Below are positions 1 to 7,209 of a stretch of 64,000 nt of DNA, piece after piece (the stretch's first letter is position 1; each line of letters starts with the position of its first letter). The notes under the pieces were generated by a model that was given only the letters and a program-made list of their open reading frames with translations, was not told the DNA's origin and did not search any database. Origin of the DNA: Xanthomonas cucurbitae (lineage in GTDB: Bacteria > Pseudomonadota > Gammaproteobacteria > Xanthomonadales > Xanthomonadaceae); assembly GCF_002939885.1 (NCBI RefSeq), contig NZ_MDED01000021.1:1-64000 (forward strand), read 5' to 3'. The position numbers and the translations under genes were made by a program.

Positions 1-83
1 ACAACCGACCCAGAAAACGATTGAGCTATCTCACTCCAGCCGAGGTCTTTTTCAACTACGATACCCTTGCACTTCGTGAGTGA
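1..83 (+). CDS. IS30-family transposase, C-terminal end (5' part outside the window)
   Basis: The reading frame starting at base 3 is open from the window edge to a TGA at 81-83. It encodes 26 residues beginning NRPRKRLSYLTPAEVFF and ending ALRE. This matches the conserved C-terminus of IS30-family transposases (NRPRKxLxYxTPxEVF). The catalytic DDE domain lies upstream of the window. The right end of the IS must fall shortly after the stop, inside or next to the following TPR gene. I could not define its inverted repeat without the left end. Confidence 0.75.
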   Translation, partial: NRPRKRLSYLTPAEVFFNYDTLALRE

Positions 84-955
84 ATCCACCCCTCTATCTC
101 GATATGCATCAGGAAGCGGCCGAAAGTTCGCTGGTGCTGATGCAGGAGTACGACCTGGATCCGGCCTTGTTTTTTCATTGTGCAGAGACCGCCTCCAGTT
201 ATCTCAACCGCGTTGGCCGGAGCGAGGAGGTTGTGGAGATCGTCGAGGCTGCCGATGCAATATTCCAGTCGCTTTCCGACACCGAGCAGCGCGACTGCTT
301 ACCCATCTATGCAAAACTCTCGGTGCTCAAAGCACCGGCCGCATCTCGATTGGGAAATCTACAGCCCTCCGATCTGGACGATGGCCTCATCAAGCAAGCG
401 CAACAGGAAAATCCCGAGGATCTCGGGCTGCTCGCGGCGCATTGCAAGCTGTTGGTGGACAAGCAGGCGTATGCGGATGCTCTCATGCTGTACGGCACCC
501 TGTTGCACAAGGCGGCGGAAGCCGAAAACATGTGGGCGTATCGCAATGCACTGAGCATGCGTGGGCATTTGCACTTGTACTTCTTGAACGATCCGGCTCA
601 AGCGCTGCAAGACTATGAGGCCCTCGAACGAACTGGCTATCTCGACTTCTATACCTGCTACTACCAAGCAAATTGTCATTATCTATTGAAAAATGTGCAG
701 GCGACGCTGGCTGATGGCCAACGCGCCGTCGAGCAGATCACCGCTGCCATCACTCGTGACGACCAACTGTCGGTGGCGCAGTTGCATATGATGCTCGCGA
801 ACAGCCATTTTGATCTGGGTAACTATGCTGCTGCGATTCCAGCCTACGAGGCCTCCCTTTTTCACGACGACAGAGACGACGTGCGTGAAAATTACGTGCT
901 GGCTCAGAAGTTGGCCCAACCCAAGAAAGGCTGGTTCTCGAAGTTGCTGAGCTAG
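80..955 (+). CDS. TPR-repeat protein, possibly 5'-truncated by the IS30 element
   Basis: A 291-codon frame opens with GTG at 80, overlapping the transposase stop by 4 nt. An in-frame TGA at 77-79 lies directly upstream, so nothing longer is possible. An ATG at 104 is an alternative start. The product is alpha-helical throughout, with tetratricopeptide-like helix pairs, clearest near residues 225-270 (LANSHFDLGNYAAAIPAYEA). There is no signal peptide. Role unknown; TPR arrays usually bind partner proteins. The open frame beginning exactly at the IS end, without a convincing ribosome-binding site, suggests that the native N-terminus was lost when the element inserted. Base composition is less GC-rich than the chromosomal core. 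Confidence 0.6.
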   Translation: MNPPLYLDMHQEAAESSLVLMQEYDLDPALFFHCAETASSYLNRVGRSEEVVEIVEAADAIFQSLSDTEQRDCLPIYAKLSVLKAPAASRLGNLQPSDLDDGLIKQAQQENPEDLGLLAAHCKLLVDKQAYADALMLYGTLLHKAAEAENMWAYRNALSMRGHLHLYFLNDPAQALQDYEALERTGYLDFYTCYYQANCHYLLKNVQATLADGQRAVEQITAAITRDDQLSVAQLHMMLANSHFDLGNYAAAIPAYEASLFHDDRDDVRENYVLAQKLAQPKKGWFSKLLS

Positions 956-1060
956 GGAACCTATGAGCAACGCAAAGATCCTGCTGACCTCCTCACTGTA
1001 ACTTGCACCAGCCAGAGCTGGGAAATTCCGCGACACTCAGCCCCAAGGAGGCCCGTCGCC

Positions 1061-1321
1061 ATGAAGAATTCGAAGTTCGCCGAAGGTTAAATCGTACTCG
1101 CCCTGCAGCATGCCGAGACCGGTACAACGGTCGAGGAGATTTGCTGCAAGATGGGCATCAGCCAGGCCACGCTCTATGCGTGGCGCAGGAAGTTCGGCGG
1201 GCTTGGTGTTGCCGAACTGCGTCAGCTGCGCCAGCCTAGGAAAGAGAAACGCAAGCTCAAGCAGCGAGTGGCCGATTTGAGCCTGGACGAGGTAGCGTTG
1301 CACGACCTGCTGTCAAGGAAG
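1061..1321 (+). pseudogene. IS3-family orfA (helix-turn-helix subunit) remnant
   Basis: AAGGAG at 1045-1050 precedes ATG 1061. The frame reads MKNSKFAEG, then a TAA at 1088-1090, then continues in the same frame as IVLALQHAETGT..., GISQATLYAWRRKFGG and LKQRVADLSLDE up to LLSRK near 1321. This is the order of OrfA of IS3-family elements (IS407/IS1404-like): a helix-turn-helix followed by a leucine-zipper-like helix. After LLSRK the homology stops, and no orfB with its DDE domain is present. The in-frame stop and the missing orfB make it dead. The left end of the element may begin near the TGACCT at 985. Confidence 0.7.
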
Positions 1322-1448
1322 TGGTTCATCGCGGGTTCGTGTGGGTGCCTTGAGGCCCTTGGAGCTGCGTTGAGCCTTGGACACAGGCCCTTCCCGGCGC
1401 CCCAGAGGGTGGAGCGTCCTGTGCCGAATTCTTGACGCGGTGTTCTGC

Positions 1449-1593
1449 ATGAAGACGGGCCGTCGGCTGGGCGCGTTGTTTTCCTGTCCTGGCTTCGTGC
1501 GACCAGCCGCAGCGCGACGAATACAAGCGCTTTCAAGGCCAGGATCGCAGCGACATCACGGGCCAGCGTTACACCCTGCTAAGCAGCCGCTAA
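1449..1593 (+). pseudogene. Small lipoprotein gene broken by a +1 frameshift
   Basis: ATG 1449 opens a frame reading MKTGRRLGALF. After a run of four T's (1479-1482) the sensible frame moves by one base and reads PVLASC, then DQPQRDEYKRFQGQDRS... to TAA at 1591-1593. With one T removed the product is a 47-residue lipoprotein: basic start, short hydrophobic stretch, lipobox LASC, hydrophilic tail. As written, the ATG frame has no lipobox and the downstream frame has no start. It could be a true pseudogene, a sequencing error or slippage at the T run. No function can be assigned. Confidence 0.4.
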
Positions 1594-1635
1594 AACCTCA
1601 CCTGCAGCGTCTTCGGGACGGCCGGGTGCTGTGCA

Positions 1636-1660
1636 GCCCGGCAGGGCATGCCTGCCGGGC
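1636..1660 (-). terminator. Stem-loop after the HPF-like gene
   Basis: GCCCGGCAGG (1636-1645) pairs perfectly with CCTGCCGGGC (1651-1660) around a 5-nt loop. It lies 6 bp beyond the stop of the minus-strand gene at 1667. No T tract follows on the minus strand, so it is a probable 3'-end hairpin rather than a textbook intrinsic terminator. Confidence 0.5.
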
Positions 1661-1666
1661 GATGGT

Positions 1667-2008
1667 TCAGAGCGTGTCCGGCGCTGGTGCGGTGGCCTTG
1701 GCATGCTGCTTGCCGCGCGCATGCTCGATGGCGGTACGCAGCTTACGTGCGGCGCCGGTGACGGCCGAGGCGGTGGTTTCGGCGCTGTTGGTGGCGGCGA
1801 TCGGAGGCAGGCCGGCGACATGCGCTTCGATACTGCAGGTTCGATCCGCCGCGCCGCCGCGTTGACCGTTCTCATCGCGCAGATGCACTTCGACGCGGGT
1901 GATGTCGTTGGCAAAATGCGCCAGCTGGGCGGTGCAGGTCTTCTCGACATGCTGCACGACAGAGGGATCGTGCGGTACGTGGTTGTCGGTCTGGATCTGA
2001 ATCTGCAT
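1667..2008 (-). CDS. HPF/RaiA-family ribosome-associated protein
   Basis: A 113-residue protein with the beta-alpha-beta layout of hibernation promoting factor/RaiA. It has an MQIQIQTDN start, a helix ending in the segment LAHFANDITRVEVHLRDENG, and then a second strand (TCSIEAHVAGLPPIAAT) and helix (AVTGAARKLRTAIEHAR). These proteins bind the 30S decoding region and stabilise idle ribosomes or block initiation in stationary phase and cold. The length matches short HPFs, without the C-terminal dimerisation domain. GGAGATCCT, just upstream of ATG 2008 on the minus strand, fits a ribosome-binding site. It is divergent from the MscS-type gene. Probably a paralogue of the rpoN-linked hpf, so I give no symbol. 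Confidence 0.8.
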   Translation of the reverse strand: MQIQIQTDNHVPHDPSVVQHVEKTCTAQLAHFANDITRVEVHLRDENGQRGGAADRTCSIEAHVAGLPPIAATNSAETTASAVTGAARKLRTAIEHARGKQHAKATAPAPDTL

Positions 2009-2319
2009 TGAGGATCTCCTTCGCGGTCATCCGCTGCGTTTGCCGTAGCGGTAACCCGATTCTGCGACAGCCCGGTGTTGCCGCGAGGTGAGAGGAGCCA
2101 GGCGTTCACGTGCAGGTTGGCTATGTGTGTCATGGCGGCTCCCGCTGCCGGGATGACCTCGGTGCCTAGCGCGCCCGGGCGTGTACGCGCGGCAGATGCC
2201 GGTCGGCGGGCAGCTCGACTGAATCGCCGCAGCCTCGCCGGGTTCGGCAGAATCAGGGCAGCGGGGCAGGGGTTTAAGATGGCGCGATTGCGGCTACCCG
2301 CGCTGTCCGATGCCTGCCT
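2009..2319. other. Divergent intergenic region
   Basis: 311 bp between two divergent genes. It should hold the promoters of both, but I see no clear -35/-10 pair, operator or small ORF that I would defend. Confidence 0.4.
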
Positions 2320-4785
2320 GTGCCTGAAGTCCGATCTGTGTTGCGTGCGCGTTCGAGCGTGTTGTTGCGGGCATTGCTGTGCTGCAGCCTGTGGCTGGCC
2401 TGTGTCGCCGGGGCCGTGGCCCAGGACGACGATTCCCTGTTGCAGACCGCGCAGACGCAGCTCGACGGCGCGCAGACCGTGTTGGATCAGGTCCAGGTCG
2501 GGCTGGACAAGGCCGATGCCGATCAACTGCGCGCGCTGCTGGACCAGGTCACCACCGCGCAGCGGCAGGCGCAGGATCTGGCACGTCAGCTGGATCCGCC
2601 GCTCAAGCAGCTCGGCATGCGGCTCGATGGCCTGGGCGTGGAGCAGAAGACCGATCCGTTCGATCTGCGCAAGCAGCGCAAGAGTCTGGCGGACGAAAAG
2701 AACCGGCTCGATGCCGAGCTCAAACGCGCCAACCTGTTGGCATCGGAGGCAGGCGAACTTGCCGATCGCCTGGAGCGCAAGCGGGCACAGCTGTTCAGTG
2801 TGCAGTTGTCCACGCGCGTAGCCTCGCCGCTGTCACCTGCGTTGTGGAGCCGGATCGCGCAGCAATGGCCGGATGACTGGGCGCGCCTGCAGGGGGTGTA
2901 CACCGACGCGGCGCAGATGCTGCGCGCGGCCGTTGCCACCCGCGGCGTCGGTGGGCTGGTGGCCAGCGCATTGGTGGCGCTGCTGTTGGCGTTTCCGCTG
3001 CGTATCTTCCTGCGTCACCTCGGCCGCCGTTACGCCGCATCGCGCGCCCCGGGCGGGCGTTTGCGGCGTTCCGGGCTGGCTTTGTGGTTCCTGTTGGTCG
3101 GCACGCTCAGCCTGGGCATGGCGGCCGTGGTGCTGGCCGAAGGCGTGCGCATGATCGCGCAGGTGCCGGCGGAGCTGGACGAGCTGCTGGATGCTTTCGT
3201 ATTCATCAGTTTCTTTGCGGCCTTTGTCGGTTCGCTCAGTGCCAGCCTCATGATGAAGCAGCAGCCAAGCTGGCGCCTGTTCCCGCTGGACGACGCCACC
3301 GTCGACCGGCTGCGGGTGCACTGCCTGGCCACGGCAGTGGTGAGCTGGGCCAGTGGCATGGCGATGAAGCTCAACGACCTGGCGCGCACCAGCGATGCGG
3401 CCACTACCGCCACCGATGCGGTGGCGGCGTTGCTGTATGCCGGGCTGATCCTGTCGGCGCTGGCGGGGTTGAGCCTGTCGCTGCGTGCCCGCGCGGCCAG
3501 CGTGGGCGCGGCCGAACCCGATAGCAGCGAGCCGCCGCCGGTGGTCTCGCGGGGCGGCGGGGTGATCGTGTTGATTCGCCTGCTGGGCCATCTGGCGGTG
3601 ATCGTGGCCCTGCTGGCGGCGTTGTTCGGCTATCTCAACCTGGCCTTGTTCATTGCCCGCCAGATCATCTGGATCACGCTGATCTGCAGCCTGCTCGGCC
3701 TGCTGGTGGTGTTTGCCGACGATCTGCTGACCTGGGTGTTCAAGCCCGACGGCCGTTTCAGCCGGGCGCTGTCGCATGCGCTCAGCATCGGCAGCAGCCG
3801 CCTGGTGCAACTGGGCTTGCTGATGTCCGCAGCGGTGCGCGTGGTGCTGGTGCTGCTGGCCATTGCGGTATTGCTGACGCCTTACGGCGCCAATATCAGC
3901 GTGGTCACCGGTTGGATGGAGAACATCACCCACGGCATCGCCATCGGCAAGGAACTGGTCATCACGCCTGGCGATGTGGCGCGGGCACTCTGCGTGTTCC
4001 TGCTGGGCCTGGGCCTGGTGCACATGGTGCAGCGGTGGCTCATCAACACCTATCTGCCCAGAACCGAGCTGGACGCCGGCGCGCGCAACTCGATCAGCAC
4101 GGTGGCACGCTACCTGGGCTGGCTGGTCGTGACGATCTGGGGGCTGACCGCGCTGGGGCTGGACCTCAAGCGGTTGGCACTGGTGTTAAGCGCGCTGTCG
4201 GTGGGTATCGGTTTCGGTTTGCAGGCGATCACCCAGAACTTCGTGTCTGGCCTGATCCTGCTGGCCGAGCGACCGGTCAAGATCGGCGATTGGGTCCGCA
4301 TCGGCGACCAGGAGGGTGACGTGCGCAAGATCAGCGTGCGTGCGACCGAGATCCAGGTCGGTGATCGCTCCACCCTGATCGTGCCTAATTCCGAGCTCAT
4401 CACCAAGAGCGTGCGCAACATGACGCTGTCCAATCCGATGGGGCGGGTGCAGCTGCAGTTCTCGGTGCCGCTGGAAACCGAGGTGGCCAAGGTGCGCGAC
4501 ATGCTGCTGAGCCTGTTCGCCGAGCATGCCAAGGTGTTGGCCGAGCCGGAGCCGTCGGTGTTCATCGACTCGCTGGCCGGCGGCCACGTCAACTTCAATT
4601 CGTTCGCCTACGTCAGCAGTCCGCGCGATGCGTACGGCGTGCGCAGCGAGCTGTTCTTTGCGCTGCTGCAGCGGATGGAGGCGGCCGGCATCGCGTTGCA
4701 GTCGCCGCAGGAAATCCGCTTCAGTCGTGCAGGTGCCGCAGTGGTGCGCGATATGGGCGATGGTATGTCTGTTTCGGAAGACTGA
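2320..4785 (+). CDS. MscS-family mechanosensitive channel with long periplasmic N-terminal domain
   Basis: An 821-residue inner-membrane protein starting at GTG 2320. It has a signal peptide (hydrophobic LLRALLCCSLWLACVAGAVA), then a helical periplasmic region (about 35-200) resembling the DUF3772 domain of large MscS proteins. Several membrane segments follow from about residue 205, and finally the MscS core: the pore helix stretch VGIGFGLQAITQNFVSGLIL, then the beta domain with ERPVKIGDWVRIGDQEGDV and LIVPNSELI. Such channels open under membrane tension and release solutes during hypo-osmotic shock. The domain layout resembles large MscK/YbdG-type proteins, but I cannot assign a subtype. 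No strong ribosome-binding site precedes the GTG, so the exact start is uncertain. Confidence 0.88.
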   Translation: MPEVRSVLRARSSVLLRALLCCSLWLACVAGAVAQDDDSLLQTAQTQLDGAQTVLDQVQVGLDKADADQLRALLDQVTTAQRQAQDLARQLDPPLKQLGMRLDGLGVEQKTDPFDLRKQRKSLADEKNRLDAELKRANLLASEAGELADRLERKRAQLFSVQLSTRVASPLSPALWSRIAQQWPDDWARLQGVYTDAAQMLRAAVATRGVGGLVASALVALLLAFPLRIFLRHLGRRYAASRAPGGRLRRSGLALWFLLVGTLSLGMAAVVLAEGVRMIAQVPAELDELLDAFVFISFFAAFVGSLSASLMMKQQPSWRLFPLDDATVDRLRVHCLATAVVSWASGMAMKLNDLARTSDAATTATDAVAALLYAGLILSALAGLSLSLRARAASVGAAEPDSSEPPPVVSRGGGVIVLIRLLGHLAVIVALLAALFGYLNLALFIARQIIWITLICSLLGLLVVFADDLLTWVFKPDGRFSRALSHALSIGSSRLVQLGLLMSAAVRVVLVLLAIAVLLTPYGANISVVTGWMENITHGIAIGKELVITPGDVARALCVFLLGLGLVHMVQRWLINTYLPRTELDAGARNSISTVARYLGWLVVTIWGLTALGLDLKRLALVLSALSVGIGFGLQAITQNFVSGLILLAERPVKIGDWVRIGDQEGDVRKISVRATEIQVGDRSTLIVPNSELITKSVRNMTLSNPMGRVQLQFSVPLETEVAKVRDMLLSLFAEHAKVLAEPEPSVFIDSLAGGHVNFNSFAYVSSPRDAYGVRSELFFALLQRMEAAGIALQSPQEIRFSRAGAAVVRDMGDGMSVSED

Positions 4786-4802
4786 GTTGGCGAGCTCAGA
4801 CT

Positions 4803-5348
4803 TCACTGCTGGGGTCGCGGCTTGGCCTGCCGATACTGGCGCTTGTCGCCTGTACGCTGTCCGTTGGGATCGACATTCACGCACACGCGGCCATCGCAAA
4901 TGACCGCATCGGATGCGGAATACGCTTGGAGGACAGGGATGGCGTTTTCGTAGCGCTGCAGCTCTTCCCTGGCGGTGGACAGTTCGTGGCGGAAGTAACC
5001 CAGCACGGTCCAGCCGACAACTAGCACCAGAAGCAGGATTGCCGCAGCGGCGGCGAACCACATCCAGACGGTCTTACTAGCCCCTTGCAGGTGCGCGGAT
5101 GTGACTGACACGGCGCGGTCATATTCTTTAGCGACAGGCGATACCGCGTCTTTGGCTTCCGTGGCGATTTGAGTGCTTGCGGCGCTGACAATGCTCTTCA
5201 CTTCCTGTCGGAATTGGCCCACCTGCTGTTGCAGCGATTGGATTTGCTGGCTGAACGACGCACTCATTCGCGCTTCGCGTTGGGCCATCTCCGAGCGCAG
5301 CATCAAGATTGCCTTGATGGCATCCCTCATCGGATCATCGCTGTCCAT
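4803..5348 (-). CDS. Coiled-coil, single-pass membrane protein of the lipoprotein/effector cassette
   Basis: A 181-residue protein of unknown function. Residues 15-70 are Gln/Glu-rich with heptad character ([16 protein letters not shown]). A strong membrane segment sits near 94-117 ([19 protein letters not shown]). The C-terminal tail has two cysteines ([15 protein letters not shown]), which suggests a disulfide in the periplasm if the N-terminus is cytoplasmic. It starts 27 bp after the 610-residue gene on the same strand, so it is probably co-transcribed. It could be a second immunity protein or a delivery accessory, but nothing in the sequence proves either. Less GC-rich than the flanking chromosome. 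Confidence 0.7.
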   Translation of the reverse strand: MDSDDPMRDAIKAILMLRSEMAQREARMSASFSQQIQSLQQQVGQFRQEVKSIVSAASTQIATEAKDAVSPVAKEYDRAVSVTSAHLQGASKTVWMWFAAAAAILLLVLVVGWTVLGYFRHELSTAREELQRYENAIPVLQAYSASDAVICDGRVCVNVDPNGQRTGDKRQYRQAKPRPQQ

Positions 5349-5375
5349 CTTTGTTTCCCGTTGGGTTTGTATATC

Positions 5376-7208
5376 TCATCGACTCATCACCGGCCCCTGA
5401 CGGGCCTGAGTCTGTCGCTGTTCTTGCAGTTGCTGTTGTTCCAGCAACTGCTGCTGGGCCAGCAGTTGGTCTCCCATTTGCGCCATTCGCTGTCCTTCGG
5501 GAGAGTGGGCGAACTCGATGGCGATCCGATCAAGTTGATTGCTGTCCCCAGCCATCAAAGCGGCATAGGTTTTGTCGAGGTAGGGATCATTGAATGGCCC
5601 ACTCGTTGAGATCTGTGGCTCACGCTGCTGACTTTCCTCTCGCTCATCGCGTTCGCGTTCATTAGTAGCAGGTATCAGCGGAGGGAAAGCCAAGGCTGGA
5701 TTCGTGATCGATGGGTCAATCGGCCCTATGGCGTTGCTTAGCGCGCGGCCTGCCTCGATCGCAGGTTGACGCCCGTCGTCGTACATGCTCTGCGAACCTC
5801 CAATGCTGGGGGGAGCCATCACAGGTGCAATAGTAGGGGCTTGATTCGCAGCGAATGACCCCACGTTTTGTTGATTAGTTGGCGCTATCGGTGCTGGTTG
5901 CGCTGGCTCGGCTGGTTGTTGAACAGGGCGCAAAACAGGCTCATTGGGGTCAACATGAAGCAGCCGCTCCGTTGTTCCATTTCGGTTGATGTTGAGGTCT
6001 ACCACTCCGTTCCGTTGATCTACTCGTCTAATCTGGCTCCGTTCGATTTCGTTCCATTGTCCATCGATGTTGGCGTAGCCGTGCCCATCCCGGTTCCACT
6101 GGGCGAAATCGTTGCCTGAGACATATAGCCCGGCTGTTTGATCTCGTGGAGCGCCCTGAAAGCGAACGTCCTGTGCGCGATGACCACTGTCATCCAACGT
6201 CTGGACGAACGCCTTGGCCTGCCCAGAAATCAGGAACAGGCTCTTGACCGTCGAATACTCAGCTTCTAGATTTGGGCGTGCGCGATCCTGATTTAACTGG
6301 GTCGGATTCGCGAGCGGATTGGCGACAACGTTCTGCCACGCCGTATGCAGAGGGTTGTGATCTTCCGCATTCCGCAATGCGATCACCACTTCAGCGCCTC
6401 GTAGGGCGTTGTCACGATCGCCGCGCAAATGCTGCGGTACACCGGCCTTGATGCCATCTAAAGAATCTATGCTTCCGTCGTTGATTTGCTCGATGACTCC
6501 AGGCCAATGGCGAGCACCATCCTGATTTTCTAATTTTGCTATGACCGTCGCCATGCGGATTTGATCGTCCTGCGTGGCATTCTGATACAGCGAGGTGTCT
6601 TCCAACTGACGAACAGCTCCTCCCTCGCGCAATAGGTGATCGATTTGTCTCACGTCTTGGTTGTGGACATAGGTGATACCTGCGTCGGAAGCCATGAAAG
6701 CATTCAATCTGGTCTTGATGCCCGTAGGTATATCATATCCGTTATCTATCGCCGTTTGCCGGTCGCCCCGAATCTCATTGCCTTGGCGTCGCAAGCTCAG
6801 GCTCGCCTGGTTATATTCCTGCTGCGTGAGCAGCATCCCTGGGTTTTCGTTTACTTGTTCCCGCGCCCACACCTGATAGGCATTCAATAGTTGATCCGCG
6901 TTCCGGTCGGGATCATTTCGCTGCTGTCCGAAATCCGTCTGCAAGGTGCCGATGGAATACCCGCTGTTGTAAATCGGTTCCAGTTGGCCATCTCGGAACG
7001 CGCCCGCCTCGATGGGCTGGCGTCGAGATGTTTCACCGCTTTGGTGGATATAGCCTGCGAATGAGAGTTCGTAAGCTACATTGCGCCCCCGGACACTTCC
7101 TTCCGAAGCCACACCAACGGCAAGGTAGATAGTGGCCTTAAGCTCGTTGTCGGTGATGGTTTCCGCTGGACGCTCGCGATTCGGATCTGCTAATTCTTGG
7201 CCAGTCAT
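5376..7208 (-). CDS. Candidate secreted antibacterial effector with lysozyme-like N-terminus and Gln-rich tail
   Basis: A 610-residue protein with no signal peptide. The N-terminal region contains ASEGS (Glu36) and, about 50 residues on, SGYSIGTLQTDFGQ (82-95). The spacing and pattern recall the catalytic Glu and the S-x-G-x-x-Q motif of lysozyme-like/lytic transglycosylase folds. A Pro/Gln-rich linker (around 420-460) leads to a C-terminal part ending in a Gln-rich tail (LLAQQQLLEQQQLQEQ). Xanthomonas type IV secretion effectors (X-Tfe) are toxins with a C-terminal XVIPCD domain and often a Gln-rich end, made beside a lipoprotein inhibitor. Gene order here fits, but I do not see the XVIPCD motifs in full. 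It begins 1 bp after the lipoprotein gene. The function is inferred, not shown. Confidence 0.6.
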   Translation of the reverse strand: MTGQELADPNRERPAETITDNELKATIYLAVGVASEGSVRGRNVAYELSFAGYIHQSGETSRRQPIEAGAFRDGQLEPIYNSGYSIGTLQTDFGQQRNDPDRNADQLLNAYQVWAREQVNENPGMLLTQQEYNQASLSLRRQGNEIRGDRQTAIDNGYDIPTGIKTRLNAFMASDAGITYVHNQDVRQIDHLLREGGAVRQLEDTSLYQNATQDDQIRMATVIAKLENQDGARHWPGVIEQINDGSIDSLDGIKAGVPQHLRGDRDNALRGAEVVIALRNAEDHNPLHTAWQNVVANPLANPTQLNQDRARPNLEAEYSTVKSLFLISGQAKAFVQTLDDSGHRAQDVRFQGAPRDQTAGLYVSGNDFAQWNRDGHGYANIDGQWNEIERSQIRRVDQRNGVVDLNINRNGTTERLLHVDPNEPVLRPVQQPAEPAQPAPIAPTNQQNVGSFAANQAPTIAPVMAPPSIGGSQSMYDDGRQPAIEAGRALSNAIGPIDPSITNPALAFPPLIPATNERERDEREESQQREPQISTSGPFNDPYLDKTYAALMAGDSNQLDRIAIEFAHSPEGQRMAQMGDQLLAQQQLLEQQQLQEQRQTQARQGPVMSR

Positions 7209-7209
7209 T

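Noticed and set aside
2833-4023. 396-codon minus-strand frame opposite the MscS gene
   Set aside because: Same mirror effect; Gln/His-rich and without recognisable features.
5376-5700. A full XVIPCD secretion domain at the C-terminus of the 610-residue protein
   Set aside because: Only the Gln-rich tail is visible. The conserved motifs of the domain (for example GLxRIDHV and FAVQG) are absent, so I do not call it.
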